DNA of 64,000 nucleotides from NCBI GenBank assembly GCA_963920635.1, contig OY987298.1, positions 20,431,647 to 20,495,646 on the forward strand, read 5' to 3'. The translations under genes were made by a program, and so were the position numbers. How positions within the stretch are numbered: the first letter of the stretch is position 1; each line of letters starts with the position of its first letter. This stretch comes from Pseudeuparius sepicola (lineage: Eukaryota > Arthropoda > Insecta > Coleoptera > Anthribidae). Below the pieces are notes generated by a model, which worked only from the letters and a program-made list of their open reading frames with translations, did not search any database and was not told the origin of the DNA. Below, one piece after another: positions 1 to 12,055 of the stretch.

Positions 1-569
1 GGTTTTACCCCTAATATATATGTTTGTTGATTATTCTTGAATCGATCTGCCAATTTGAATCATATATTTCAGTTATACTTTAAAGTAAATTACCCTACAC
101 TCGTGTAAGTTTCATTGATTTTCTATGTCTGGTTTTTGAAATATAAATATTGAAAATTGACATTCTATAGAAAATATTATCCAATCTTATTTCTAATAAT
201 ATGATCTTGCAGCGCAAAACAATTGCGCCGTTAGAAACCGCTTGACCATAAACCGTGCGTGACTATAATAGATATGCGGTTTTCCACCTACTTTACGAAA
301 ATTCGGTGTGTCCAGATCCATATAAGTCGTACCTACTATCTATAAATAGTAATTATCAACCCTCCCCGCTACTACTACGAAATAATAATAATACCTAACT
401 GGACGCCCAATGATACCTTATAAGCTAACTAAAGCTTCTGCGGGGTACCGCCATTGGAAACGATAATTCACTAACTTCATATTTCTTGCTAGTCTCCTGC
501 CGGTCGGGACGTGTCTTGATGGCTCGCGTTGGGAGTGATGTGCGGGTGCGGAAACATTTTGTGACAATA
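1..569. other. Unannotated AT-rich flank
   Basis: No open frame with coding character and no recognisable repeat ends were seen. The stretch lies outside the large inverted repeat that starts at 570, and I see no counterpart of it beyond the right arm. Confidence 0.4.
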
Positions 570-1277
570 CCGGTTTTTACGATAATAATGAATTCGATAA
601 TATGATATTAGCTTACGGCGAAACCAATGAGAATTGTCTTCGGGACATCGGGCTTCTAGGAATTATACAGAACGATTACCGAATTGTCTCACTCCAAACA
701 GGCGCATGTCGTACATTTATTTGTTCCGGTTGTACAAGCACTTCGAGAAAACGTACTTGTTCTCGATCGAGGCAGACAACGGTCCAATAATTGTATTGTT
801 GTAAGTGTTGCAAATTATTCTGGCATTAGCACTCGTAGTGTAAGACTGGTTTTACACCACAGTGTGTCAGTTTATGCAACTGGGGTCATGCGAAAACTGC
901 GACAGTTGACAGTTGAAAATATCAACGTTGATATTTTTGTCAAGTCAGAAGTGTGGCAGGTTTAATAATTTTGATCCTTTCTTACTTAGTTTATCACAGA
1001 TAGAAATAGGAACTTGATCAGTTCTTTATCTTGAAAACTAAGATATTTCCGAAAAAAATATATTTTAAAAAAGTTGTTGCCTTTGTCTAGCAACATAATA
1101 TGTGTTTTTGTTTTTGCGCAGTAGCCCCGATCTAAACTAGAGATCAATCCGAGGCATTACATGTTGTTTAATCATTGGATACAACGTCCCGAAACATAGC
1201 CCCATAGCCCCCAACAATATCATCATAATTTGAAAGTTTCCTAAAGATCTATTATAGGTCACCTATTAATTATTATA
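570..1277 (+). repeat. Outer block, left arm of the ~26-kb inverted repeat
   Basis: This block recurs in reverse complement at 25,885-26,771. Similarity starts abruptly at CCGGTTTTTACGATAATAA on both sides. The eight bases outside the arms are TGACAATA (562-569) and TGACAGCC (26,772-26,779), which share their first five bases, so a decayed target duplication is possible. The open frames inside (for example around 684-965) look random. Near 1,225-1,240 the left arm lacks about 190 bases that the right arm keeps, including a primer-binding-like motif. I infer that this is retroelement-derived non-coding sequence. Confidence 0.6.
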
Positions 1278-1992
1278 CAGGGTATCTATCGCGGAAAGGG
1301 TAGAAATTGTTGCAATTTGTTATCGACATCATGATTGCGCTAAAGCTACAGCACGAATTGCAACAATTTCTAACCTTTCCATGATATAATAAACCATTTC
1401 AAAAACACGTTTACACTTTCGATAGCAGGCTGAAACTAACGATTTCGTAGTTACAAGCAAAAAACGGGGACCTTTTTGTGACAGTGACTGTTTGTTACAT
1501 ATTTTAAAAAGATATAAGGAATGAATTCGTATGAACTTTTTTGTTTTGCTTCAGCCTTTTTCATTTTTTTGTGACTTTTTTGTAAACTGATCGACACGTC
1601 AATAAAAACTAGGTAATTTGGTCGTGTGTAGCAGATAAAAAACTTAATAGTGGCGAGCATTTGTGTAGAAATTACTACGCGTACAGTGGATTGTCAACTT
1701 TCCGTTTTTAGCCAAAAATTCTGTCAAATCTCAACAGAATTCAAAAAACGATACATCACTGTATTCGCAATAAAAAGGGCTTTAAAATGATGCGCCACAA
1801 GGGGGGTAGTTCCATTTGAAATTTTAAAGTTGGGGTTGCTAGAGATTAGGGGGATGAACATATCGGGTTGGCTTGACTGTCAAAAAAGCTGCCCCCAAAA
1901 ACAAAAATCGACGGGTCTCGGCGAATTTTCAAATATTGTTCGGTTTTCGAATTTTTTTTGGGGGGGGGGCAAGTTTTCGTTGGGATACCCTG
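1278..1992 (+). mobile_element. MITE with CAGGGTATC / GATACCCTG ends, copy 1
   Basis: The element interrupts sequence that is continuous in the inverted right arm near 25,875. It begins CAGGGTATC and ends GATACCCTG, and is flanked by TA (TATA) on both sides, as expected of TA-target elements. No transposase is present. A second copy lies at 43,525-44,218 and shares almost the whole length. In copy 2 the left part is a long palindrome; in copy 1 the left palindrome arm is shortened to about 60 bases. Confidence 0.65.
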
Positions 1993-2463
1993 TATATTTG
2001 TCCCTAAATCTGGCAGTATCCAACCACATTCGGTTACGTAGACTTTTTCTGGACGAATAATTCGCGACTGGGGATTAAGGCTCCCCAAAAGGGCCTATTA
2101 GGTAGGTACGAAGGTCGCGCGAGGCCGAAGAATTCAGATTAGATCCGAAGCTGTGATAGCGGCGGCTGGCCATGTAATTTATTTAAATTTTGGGGATTCC
2201 GGGAGGATACAACAGGAGTTTGTATGGGGTCAGGGAATGCAGGTACGAGATTAGTTGGCGCCCCCATTTGGTTGGTAAAGATTTATTAGCCTTTTGTGGT
2301 GTAGTTATTGCTTGTTCTACAGAATATTTTTTTAGATAGAAATAAAAGATAATTGTGAATTTGTGGCAGTACTCAAGAATAATAATTGTAAAATATTGCA
2401 ATGTAAATAACTATTATTGAAATCGTATAGATTGTTTCCATGTATATTATATTATGTCCACTG
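1993..2463 (+). repeat. LTR-like monomer M1 (left part)
   Basis: This is the first of three direct LTR-like copies. It runs up to the hAT insertion and resumes at 7,582. It shares with the later copies the run CTGGGGATTAA, a GCGCGAGGCCGAAGAATTC-type segment and an AATAAAAGATAATT segment that could serve for polyadenylation. The reverse-complement partner is 25,402-25,883. The last eight bases, GTCCACTG (2,456-2,463), are the target duplication of the hAT element. Confidence 0.55.
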
Positions 2464-2977
2464 CACGGGCGTAGCCAAGGGGGGGGGGGTTTCGGGGGTT
2501 CAAACCCCCCCCCCCCCCGAAATAAGCAAAATATTACCTAATATTATACCGCAAAAATACGAGGAGTGATGAGTTAAATTATTATTACGTTTGAATATAT
2601 TATGTAGTAATAGTAGCGCCTAGCGCCATCTTTTGACGAGAGGCAGACGCAGTTGCAGCCGAACTATTTTGTATTGTAGGGACACTTTGCGTTGTTTCTC
2701 GATTATTCGCCACGCCCCTAGGTCGAAATGAGCGGAACTTTGTGGAAGTTCGTGGAAGTTTCTGGAAGGCTACTGGGCTGCTATATAAGCGGCGCCGCGG
2801 CGCGTGACCGCGCTTACGGCAGTATTGTTCCATGCGAACTCGAAGCGAATAAAAGTGAAAAGTGGTGAACGAATAGTGAAGAGAATTAAGTGTACCGTGT
2901 AAGTGAGTAATTTTAGTGCACTGTTATTCGATGACCTTGTTAAGGATAGATACGTGAATCATTATTACTGTCGAAAA

Positions 2978-3377
2978 ATGGAGGGGAAAAAAAGGAAGGG
3001 TGATAAACCTAAAGGTATGGACTACTGGAAAAAGTGGTGTAGTCAAGGTCAAGGGGTTTCTAATAAAGAAACAAATTTGGATTTAGCTATCAAAGCTTCA
3101 GCTACCTTGCATGCCGATAAGAAGACTGCCTACCCCGAAATCTAGTTTGGAATGCCTAGATATGTGCGATAAAAACCTTTATCCTAATATTTACACATTA
3201 CTACAAATCTTGGCTACCATTCCTGTATCCACTGCTACCCCAGAAAGGTCTTTCTCGAGCCTAAGGAGACTGAAAAACTATTTACGAAACACTACAAGTG
3301 AAACAGACTTAATGGTTTGGCTCTAATGAACATTCACTATGGAACAGAAATTCATGCAGATGAAGTAGTGGATATAT
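2978..3377 (+). pseudogene. hAT transposase, internally deleted (N-terminal tip and dimerisation tail), copy A
   Basis: An ATG at 2,978 opens a lysine-rich N-terminus with a DYWKKWC segment, which ends out of frame near 3,143. A second frame from 3,111 encodes the C-terminal hAT dimerisation region, recognisable by ATIPVSTATPERSFSSLRR followed by a LKNYLRN segment. The catalytic core and the BED or TTF finger expected between them are absent, so no active enzyme can be made. The C-terminal frame also differs from copies B and C by a one-base loss near 3,300 (TSETDL in place of TSENRL), and is then cut by the Sola-like element at 3,378. It resumes at 7,354-7,390. Confidence 0.75.
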
Positions 3378-3640
3378 CGCACCCTTGCTTCAAAAATGAC
3401 ACAACTCAAAAAGTTTAGATTTTCAGAAATCGCAAAAAACTAGTTCGGGTATAGCTACAGATTTTTTAATCGATCCAAAAATGAATACATGAACACATAA
3501 TAGTGTGGAAGTTTTAAATGGATTTAAATCCGTTTAACAGTCCGTAAAAACACCCCTTTTGAGTTATGACGGTTTTGATGATTTTTGTTCATATAATTGG
3601 CTGAATTATTTTGGGTTGTGTCACTTTTAAGGTCTTTTTA
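3378..3640. repeat. Subterminal repeat cluster, left end of the Sola-like element
   Basis: Motifs resembling TGACACAACTCAAA or its complement occur at about 3,397, 3,556 and 3,610, with the first inside the terminal repeat. Repeated subterminal motifs in DNA transposons are usually transposase-binding sites; this role is inferred. Confidence 0.55.
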
Positions 3641-4120
3641 TAAAAAAGTGTCAGTTTTGAATTTACAAATCTCATTAAACACATCAAACATTTTGACTTG
3701 GGGCATTGTCATTGCCAATGGACATTTTAAATAAAACACCAATTCTTTAATAAATACTATTAAGGTAATAAAACACTGACCAACTTGTAAAAATGGTTTT
3801 AGTCATTCTTGATCTTTAAACCTATAGGAAAACTAAAACTGTATGGCACAGCCAAATTAAATTCTTAGCTTCTTAGCTTAGGTATCTACTCAGTCAGGAG
3901 GTACTTAAAGTACCTATCAAATAATACATTTTGTCGTCGATATTAAATAACATATTATCGGCTTCATTACAAATAAATGTAAAACAGAAAATAAAAATTC
4001 TGAAATTATAAACAATTATTAACGATTTAAAAATCTATAGAATACATAATATTCTAATCTAAATCGAGAATAATATTTTTAAAGAATGAGTTGTAATAAT
4101 GCTTTGGAATAATGTTTTTG

Positions 4121-6443
4121 TCAACAAGTTCTTTTAGGTCCTTTTTTTTTGTTGTCACTGAGTTTTAATTTATTGGCATAGGCCCGAACCAGCCGTATTT
4201 CAGGTTCCACCATTTCTTTGGATCTGGTTTTCTTTGTTTTTTTTATATTTACCATCTTAAAAGTACTATCCTCATAGGAAGTTTTGTAATAGAAACTTGT
4301 AGGTCTTTCTTTCACCGTTTTAATTGTTTTTATATCATGCCAATTTACTTTCATATTATCAGTGTTTGTTGAAAAATTGCTACCCATTTCTTCTTGTAGT
4401 GTCTTGAGGTCAAAGAAATCTTCGTATGTCATGTCATGCAAACGATAAGGAGGGCCATTTTTTTTGCAGTTCGAATCAAAGTAGCATATTGCTCTGGCAC
4501 GTAAATTGGATTCGATTTTAAATGTCTTTTTACCTGTTTTTCGATAACACTGTGTACGTTATCTCCTTCGTTTTGGGAATGTCCGTGTATTAGGAATTTG
4601 TGTGTGATACTGCCAATATTTAATGTAGTAACTGCGTATAAGTATGTAGCAAGTAAATACTTATTTTTCTGCTGTCCGCAGCAATTGTCGGAATAAAAAA
4701 TAATATTTAAAGTTGTTTCGGAAGTCTCCGTTAATGCTTGCAGGTATTTAAGTACACAGCTTCCTATTTCGACTGCACCACGTTTTCCTTCTGTTTCATT
4801 CCAGAAATAAGAGTAGACATTTTTCGCATTTAGGTCGCTTATGGTGAAGTTGTAACAGTTAAGTTTACTTTTGTAGTAAAATGACGACACTTGACCTCTG
4901 GGAACTGGCATGACGGCCTGTAAATCGTATACTGCAACATGAGTTCCATTCGTATTTATTTTATCGGCTTCCTTTTCTTTACGGGAAAGCTCTTTCTCTT
5001 TCAGATGACTATTATACGCATCTACCAAATTCGCTTTGCCCTGTTCATCCGCATTTTTAAAGGATTCACAGAGATCGCATTGATCCTTTTTTGGTGAATA
5101 AAAGGAGATGTTAAACTCACCATTGAATATACGACTGAACATCACCGAATTCGCAAAGGGAAGCTGTCGTGTTTCGCGATCTTCTTTGTAGTCACGGTAC
5201 AGATCTGAAAGACATTTACTACCCTCAATATATTCACGTGTGGTTTGGGCCCTCAAATAATGCGATTCTATTTTTGGTATAGCATTGATAAAGTTTCTTA
5301 CGCTGTCTTTGATTTCAGGATCAACTGTTGGTTGGTTGCCATGTCTTCCCCTTTTGTCATTATCCAAGAAGCCACTTTCAGTTCTCTTCTTTAAAGCTGT
5401 TCTAATTGGTCGATCATTCAAATCAAGAGTTGCCTTAAAAAATGTCTTGCATACTCTAATACGATTATCGTTAATGGTGAAATAGAAAGCAGAGTTCATG
5501 GTTCGAAAATCTTGCGTACTTGAGTACCGGTATTTCGGTTTAATAGTTTCGGCGTGGGCAACGATGAATTCTCTTTGCCTTTGTACATCTGCAAGTTTCC
5601 AGTAACTAGAGAAAATGTTTTCTCTGGTTGTCTCGTCTATTTTTGTACTGCAGTTCAATCTGCACTTATCTCCACATGGAGGACGTAATTTTCTTGCGGG
5701 GAATTCTTTTTTAGTTTTTGAGGAGGAGACATAAGCCTTACCAGAATTCCTTAGATATTTACTTTCTTTAACATGCCACTTGTCCGGTTTTGCTTTTCTT
5801 TTTTTACCCTTTTTTTCTTCATTTGAAAAATTTTCTACATTTTCACTCTTAACTGATTCCACTTCACTGTCAGAGGAACTGCTAGAACTGTTGTTGTAAT
5901 TTGGATCTGCATCTGAATCGTCTATGTCGCTTTCATCACTGTGGATAGGTGAGACATAATAATTTTTTTCATGGACTTTTTTAAAACGTAGGAGTGTGGG
6001 GCGCTCAGAACTACATGACACGTTGCAAATATTAAAATTATTTTCTGGCTGAATAGCGTGGTCAGCTTCAATAGATTGTTGATTTGAAAAATGAGAATAA
6101 TGTTCTGTTGTATCGTCACTTTTTTGTAGCTGATTGGTTAAAATCAAGTTTTCTTTGTTTTCTTCGTAATAATTATTACTACATTCTGATTGTATAATGC
6201 TGCCATTTTCGATACAAATATATTTTTTTTTGGTGATGACGAAATTGCAAGATCTGAGCATTCCTTATTTTTTGTGAAATTTCCAGAAGTGTCACTGCAT
6301 TGCAATTCACTGATGACGGAAGATGAAGGTCCAAAATTTAAATTTTCTAAAATATTTTCAGGTGACGTGCCGCGTTCAGACTCTTTATACTTTTCGGTAG
6401 CCAGTTTTAAAATATTAGCGATCCGCCCTTTTGATGTATCCAT
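4121..6443 (-). pseudogene. Sola-like transposase, two frameshifts in homopolymer runs
   Basis: Reading from an ATG at 6,443 the protein would be about 770 residues. It has an acidic, serine-rich N-terminal third and then a cysteine cluster (CGDKCRLNC). There is a conserved middle with YSPKKDQCDLCESF, and a DDE-like core with AVYDLQAVMPVPRGQ, YSDNCCGQQKNKY and HGHSQNEGDNVHSVIE, whose acidic residues are the likely catalytic ones. The frame is broken twice, each time in a run of A on the coding strand: near 6,225 (N-terminal 70 residues in another frame) and near 4,455 (last 100 residues). Everything between is one open stretch of 610 codons without a stop, so the element looks young. The breaks could be real or assembly errors in homopolymers. 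A TTTCTAG just upstream of the ATG could be a splice acceptor for a 5' leader exon. Confidence 0.65.
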
Positions 6444-6909
6444 CGTTCCTAGAAAATTACAAATAATTAGGGTCAATTTTCAAAAAGGCGGTTTTAGAAA
6501 CATCAATAGTTTTCGTTTAACACCTAACATTGGTAGCGGCGAAAACAATAGCACACACTTATTCTTAATTTTTTATTGTTTCTTTACTGACTATACTTTC
6601 ATAATTGAAGAACCAACATCAAGATAACAAGCACATAAAAATAACATACCCTGTGTTAAAAATAAAGAAACTTGATCGTCAATAGTTTTCGTTTTGTTTG
6701 GAATGATAATTCAATATAGAAAACTAATCTTTTTTAAGAATGCCAACGTTTTGGTCATGTATTACTCAATTTTCAATGTGAAGAATTTACACTAAGTTTA
6801 GCTACATGACACCAAACTGGCCTACCAATTTGATGGGCTCTGGAAGCGTCATTTTTTTTTCTAATTCAAAAATGAACATTGCGACAATTAAAGAGCTTAT
6901 CAAAAAATA

Positions 6910-7353
6910 ATTCATTAAAAGTGACATAACTTAAAATATAAACAACAGATTTTACTTACCTTAATTTTCTTAAATGACCCAACTTAAATTAATGCACTAT
7001 CGAATACCAATATCAAACTTCAAAATTGTATCAACTCAAATTATTTCACTGTAGGCTTCCAGTTCTAATCTACAAAAACGACACAACTCAAAATAATGCG
7101 TTTTTGAATATTCGACAACATAACCTCTCTCTATCAAGTTCAGAGCACAACTAAGGATGTGTCACTTTTGTTGGAGAGGTTATGATCAGTTCAGAAGCTT
7201 CTAAAACGACACTGGCGCCATCTAGAGGAGTCTATTCTAAGCTAAGTTGAAACAATTTTGATGATTGATGTAGGGTTGTTTTCTAATCCCATTCATGGTA
7301 TTAACTCAAAAAATACGAATTTTGAGTTGTGTCACTTTTGAAGCAAGGGTGCG
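6910..7353. repeat. Subterminal repeat cluster, right end of the Sola-like element
   Basis: The same motif recurs at about 6,917 (AGTGACATAACTTAAAA), 6,972, 7,025, 7,078 (CGACACAACTCAAAA), 7,158, 7,300 and 7,321-7,340 in both orientations. The right end therefore carries more sites than the left. Confidence 0.55.
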
Positions 7354-7581
7354 ATATTTAAAAGAAAAAGCCGAAGATTTCTTCTTTAATGGTTTTAGAT
7401 TTAGCGCAGAGGAACGAAATTAATTTATCCATTTCATTTAAAGTTAAGAACTTTATAAATATGTCGTAGTTTTTCGGATGAATATAAATTTCATGTAAGT
7501 ATATTTTTGTTGTTTTATTTACTTCTCAAACTAAACCCCCCCCCCCCAAAACTAAATCCTGGCTACGCCCGTGGTCCACTG

Positions 7582-8121
7582 TATTAAATTTGTAGCATTT
7601 TAATATAAATAAAGCAGTCTAAAGGCATCCTAAAAAGATCCGTTACGGGCCATCAGTACAAATATTACCTAGGAACAATTGCTCAAACTCACCTAAATCT
7701 GGCGGTCTCGCCCCACGTCAGGTTATGTAGACTTTTCCGGGATGATTAATTCGCGACTAGGGATTAGGACTCTCCAGTATTTCGTAGGCCCTACGAAGGT
7801 CGCGCGAAGCCGACGAATTCAGATTAGATGCGAAGCTGCGATAGCGGCCGGAGGGCGTTCTAGACAGGACCGGTTTATTTAAATTTTCCGGATGGGGATC
7901 CCGGAAGGATACAACGGGATTTTGTATGGGTTGGGCGATTGCCTGCACGAGATTAGTTAGTCCCCTTTTTGTTGGGCAAGATTTGTTCGTCTTTTGTATT
8001 GTAGTTATTGCTTTTTGTATGATGTATTTTGTTAGATACAAATAAAAGATAATTCTGAATCTGTGGCGGCACTGCCGATTTGTGCAATTTGTACACAATA
8101 TATGTATAAGTATCTAGAATT
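7582..8121 (+). repeat. LTR-like monomer M2
   Basis: M2 follows M1 directly once the hAT insertion is removed, giving a spacing of about 570 bp between equivalent points. It contains the shared CTACGAAGGTCGCGCGAAG segment and AATAAAAGATAATT. It ends at TAGAATT immediately before a primer-binding-like motif, which is why I call it LTR-like. Its reverse-complement partner is split by the Mutator-like element (25,183-25,401 and 22,592-22,935). No long open frame is present. Confidence 0.55.
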
Positions 8122-8139
8122 TGGTGTCAGGAGTGGGAT
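8122..8139 (+). promoter_or_regulatory. Primer-binding-like site (tRNA-Leu type)
   Basis: TGGTGTCAGGAGTGGGAT directly follows M2. From general knowledge, this matches the complement of the 3' end plus CCA of arthropod tRNA-Leu (ending CTGACACCA). The same motif lies after the inverted partner at 22,574-22,591, and a related form is at 30,515-30,535. It supports reading M2 as a long terminal repeat. Confidence 0.5.
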
Positions 8140-8982
8140 ATGATAATACACAGGGTGTAACTGAACTGATGGTCAAAAATGAAACCACATATTCTTGGAG
8201 TCAAAATAAGGCCACATCTTCATATTTTTTTTCACCTACGGGTCATAGTTTTTTTTATACAGGGCGGAGAAGTTTAGAGAAAAATAAACATATTTCTTAG
8301 TAACTCTAGAAGTATAAAAGATATTTTCTTCAAACTTGGCGTGTCTCATGAGCGGATGAGCTGTCAAACTTAAGGTTGATATGAAGCTTCTGAGGCCCCC
8401 AGTTGCGAACATACAGGGTGTTATTAAAATTAATTAGTTCAGAAAAATATGAATACCCTGTATAATCGCATTTTTTTGTTTTGAGTGGTAAATCTAATGG
8501 TTAACAAAAAGTATAATAATAATAATAATTTATTTCCAAATATATACACGTACAGAAAACAACAAACGGTATATTATAAAAAATAACAAACGGTATATAA
8601 GAAAAAACTTAGTTTTAGAGGAAATAAGAAAAAAGAAAACCCGCTGAAACCATTGAAGGTTTGTGCGCAGGCTAGTATTCTCCCTAATATACTCTTTCGC
8701 ATGACTTATGCCATAATTTTGTCTTACCCTAAAAGCCCAAAACATTTTTTTAAATAAAAAATTGAACAAAAAATATAAAAAACGCAAAAAAGGAACTAGA
8801 AAAAAAACTAAAAAGTATCTATCCAAGCACAATGGAAAAATTGAAAAAAATTCATCAAAAACCCATATCTTATAATTTAATAAAATATCTCAACTAATAA
8901 TGCCGCAGTGGTTATGTTCAGAGACTGAGGTAAATAGACTTATATCTTAAGTGAAGAATAATTGTAGTCAGTACTTGCGTAC

Positions 8983-11881
8983 CTATCGATTTATCATTGT
9001 ATAGAAATATGCACGCTGAGCAGATAAAATCCAATTAGTTAAGGCTTTTTTGTAACTTTTCATTTGTAATAATGCTCTTATTTCTTCAGGTATTTGACAA
9101 TACATATAAGGACCAAGGTATGAGAAGGATTTTTGGCTTTTTGTTTTATTCATTTTCAGAGTTTTAGTTTTAGATTTTATTTTATATCGAGTGTTATGAA
9201 TATGACTTATAGTATTTAGAGAATTTCTTTTCTTGTGTTGTACAGTAGACAGTAAATTTGATATATATCTAGGAGGCCACTCTCTCTATAGAGTTTATCA
9301 GAAGGGTAAGTATTTGTTTTTTGCAACAAAATTTTCAAAAACCTTTTCTGGATAATTTCTAATTGATTAATATTTGTTTTATATGCAGAACCCCATACGG
9401 AAATGCCATATTGTAATAGGGAATAAGCCAATGCAAAATACATTGTCCTCATCTGCGACAAGTCCAAAATCTTTTTTATTTCTCGAAATCTATACAAAAC
9501 TGTTCTTAATTTATTAGACCATCTATATGGATGTCCCATTTTAGAAACTGATCTATCTCTATACCAAGATATTTGATATGAGTCACTTGTTCTATATTTA
9601 TTGGCGGATTAGAGTCTTGTTTAATTTTGAGATTTCCAAAATGGGGCATTCTTCTTTTATCGCAGCTGAAAGCAATACACTTTGTTTTATCAAAGTTTAT
9701 GGTTAATGACATTTCGTCAAACCATTTTTTTATCGTATCTAGTGCATATTGCGCTTTTTCCGTTGTTTCTCTCCAAGTTTGCCCACTAAACTTAACTACC
9801 GTGTCATCTGCAAATGAGGAAATGTCACAGTCTAAATCCTCCCTATCGAGAAGGCCATTTATATAAATAGAAAATAAAATCGGGGCAAGTACAGTTCCTT
9901 GAGGGACACCAAATTTCACAACACCGACACTACTCATGACATTTTCAATCTCTACAAATTGCATTCTTTCACCCAAATATGTTCGCATAAGATCAAGAGC
10001 TATTCCTCTGAAGCCAAGGCCCTCGAGGGAGTCAATTAATATTTCGTGATCCACGGTATCAAAGGCCTTTGCCAGGTCTAAGAAAACACAGATTACAGGT
10101 GTATTACTATCTAGACTAGTATAAATATTATTAACCAGGTATAATAAAGCGTCTTCGGTTGACTGCCCTTCACGAAATCCAAACTGATTTTTCGAAAGTA
10201 AATTAAATCTCGTAAGATACCCTGTGATGCGCTTTTTTATGGCTTTCTCTATAATTTTGGCTATATTAGATGTCAACGAAATGGGTCTGTAATTTTCAAT
10301 AATCGACTTTTTCCCTTTTTGTACAGGGGTTTAATTACACCGACCTTTAGAAGTGTGGGAAAGTGTCCCGAGGAAAAAACACTATTTATTAGTTGTGTCA
10401 ACGGCTTCTTTATATATTCTGATGACCATTTTAAAGTAATTTTATCCTTTCCCGGAGCTTTATTCAATTTTAAATCAGCTATTAGGCCTTCTACTTCTTT
10501 CTCATCGACTGGTGTAAAAAATATACTTTGTTGGCATTTTTTGGTTTTTCTGACAGACGGTATCGGTTTTTTTAATTTGCTTGCAAGAGTCCCGCCTAAA
10601 CTGGTGTAAAATTGGTTAAATGCATCCGCTATCTCTTTTTTATCGTTTAATGTTTTTCCTTCTGACTCTATGTTTTTTATTTCTACCAGTTCTTTTTCCT
10701 TTCCCATATATCTATTAACAACATTCCAAACATGCTTGCTATCTTTTTTATTACCTTCCAATTCGTATTTAAAATAGTTTATTTTTGCTCTATATATTAA
10801 TTTTTCTAAATAATTTTTATATGTTTTGTAGTTTACTTCATATTCAACATTTCCTGGATGTAGTATGCAAAGTTTATACATAGACTGTTTTATTGCAATT
10901 GATTTTATAAGTCCTCTAGTGATCCACTGATGGCGCTTTTTAGAGGTATTTTTTTATAATTATTTCTGTAGAGGCTTTATCTGTGATATTTTTTATAGTA
11001 TCTGTAAAAATTTGTGTTTTTGTGTCTATATTATTCTCTGTGTAAAATTGTAACCATTTTTCTGATTTGAAAAGTGTTTGCAACTTATTTTTATCAATCT
11101 TTTTTACTTTTGTGGTTTTTGGTAGTTCGTTGTAAGCAGGTATACGAATTTTTGAAGCAGATATGATTGGGAAGTGATCAGTCGTAGAATTATTTAAAAC
11201 AAAAGAACTGTGACTTATGTTATGCGGACCTTTAACAAATATATGGTCAATGCAAGTCTGCGATCCCCTATGTAGTCGTGTATAGGAGTTTACTAGAGGT
11301 TGGTATCCCTCCTCGCCAAGTATATTTAACTACTCAATGGCATAGTCTTTATTAGATGATATATTTATATTTATGTCTCCCACAAAAAAGTATAGATTTT
11401 TTTGCAGTTTCTGTGTTTTTGTAACAAAGCTTCTTAAATCGTCATTAAAAGTATATGGACAAGTAGCAGGCCCGCGATATAAAGAATCTATCATTATTTT
11501 TTTGGATAGTACCTTAATTTGCCCAATTGTCTTAATTTGGACAGTTTGAAGATCTTTATATCTTTCTTTGTAATAAACAATTACACCATCATTTTGGTTT
11601 ATTTCACCGTGGTTGTATACTAAGTCATAACCTTCAATTCTATATAGGTTTAGGTCTTGTACCTTCCATGTCTCACTGAGAACAATCACATCAAAGCAAA
11701 ATTTAAATGTTTTTAAAGTTAATAGCAATTCGTCAAAATTCCTGTTTATACTTCTTATATTACAGTGGAAAATTAAGAAGCAATTACTTAACTCCTCAAT
11801 CTCTTGAAAAAAACCAGCAGCACCATTAATATTTAATGAATTGCATTTATCTATTTTAAATTTCCTAACATATTCACCCAT
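8983..11881 (-). pseudogene. LINE ORF2: endonuclease and reverse transcriptase, several breaks
   Basis: The N-terminal 184 residues are an APE-type endonuclease (FHCNIRSINRNFDELL, VLSETWK, VGDININ). An in-frame TAG near 11,330 interrupts it, and the TTDHFPI active-site motif follows near 11,170. The reverse transcriptase then spans 10,881-9,506 with FLDLAKAFDTVDHE, GVPQGTVLAPILFS and the catalytic FADD. Frameshifts lie near 10,950 and 10,310 (both in A/T runs), near 9,510 and near 9,240. The final segment (SFSYLGPYMYCQIPEEIR) is a typical LINE C-terminus and stops at 8,983. The catalytic residues are intact but the gene cannot make one protein. Confidence 0.8.
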
Positions 11882-12055
11882 CTCAATAAATATAACTACT
11901 GTTATCCCAAATAATTTAATAACAAAAATTTCTAAATTCTTATTAACTTATTACCTTATACTTTCTATTCCTAAATATAGTCTACTTATCGATATGTTAT
12001 GTTATAAATATTAACAATTTGCAAGAATTCAAATATCAGTACCAGTACTTTTCTT

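Larger units (their letters stand above)
3378..7353 (-). mobile_element. Sola-like DNA transposon inside hAT copy A
   Basis: The ends are inverted repeats starting CGCACCCTTGCTTCAAAA, and the host hAT sequence ATAT is duplicated on both sides (3,374-3,377 and 7,354-7,357). The uninterrupted target is visible in hAT copies B and C (GTGGATATATTTAAAAG). A 4-bp duplication and one large transposase gene fit the Sola superfamily; this assignment comes from family knowledge and was not tested by a search. The element is 3,976 bp. Its single gene reads leftwards, and both flanks carry repeated TGACACAACTCAAA-like motifs. Confidence 0.65.
2464..7573 (+). mobile_element. Non-autonomous hAT element, copy A, carrying a nested Sola-like element
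   Basis: The terminal inverted repeats are CACGGGCGTAGCCA at the left and its complement at the right. They are flanked by a perfect 8-bp duplication GTCCACTG (2,456-2,463 and 7,574-7,581), the hallmark of hAT transposition. A G-run near the left end and a C-run near the right end lie just inside the repeats. Without the 3,976-bp Sola-like insertion and its duplication the element is about 1.13 kb, the same size as copy B (14,415-15,558). It carries the two ends of a hAT transposase gene with the middle deleted, so it must have moved with enzyme from elsewhere. Confidence 0.85.

Noticed and set aside
684..965. 93-codon frame in the outer inverted block
   Set aside because: The mirrored right arm does not keep the frame open, so it is not under coding constraint.
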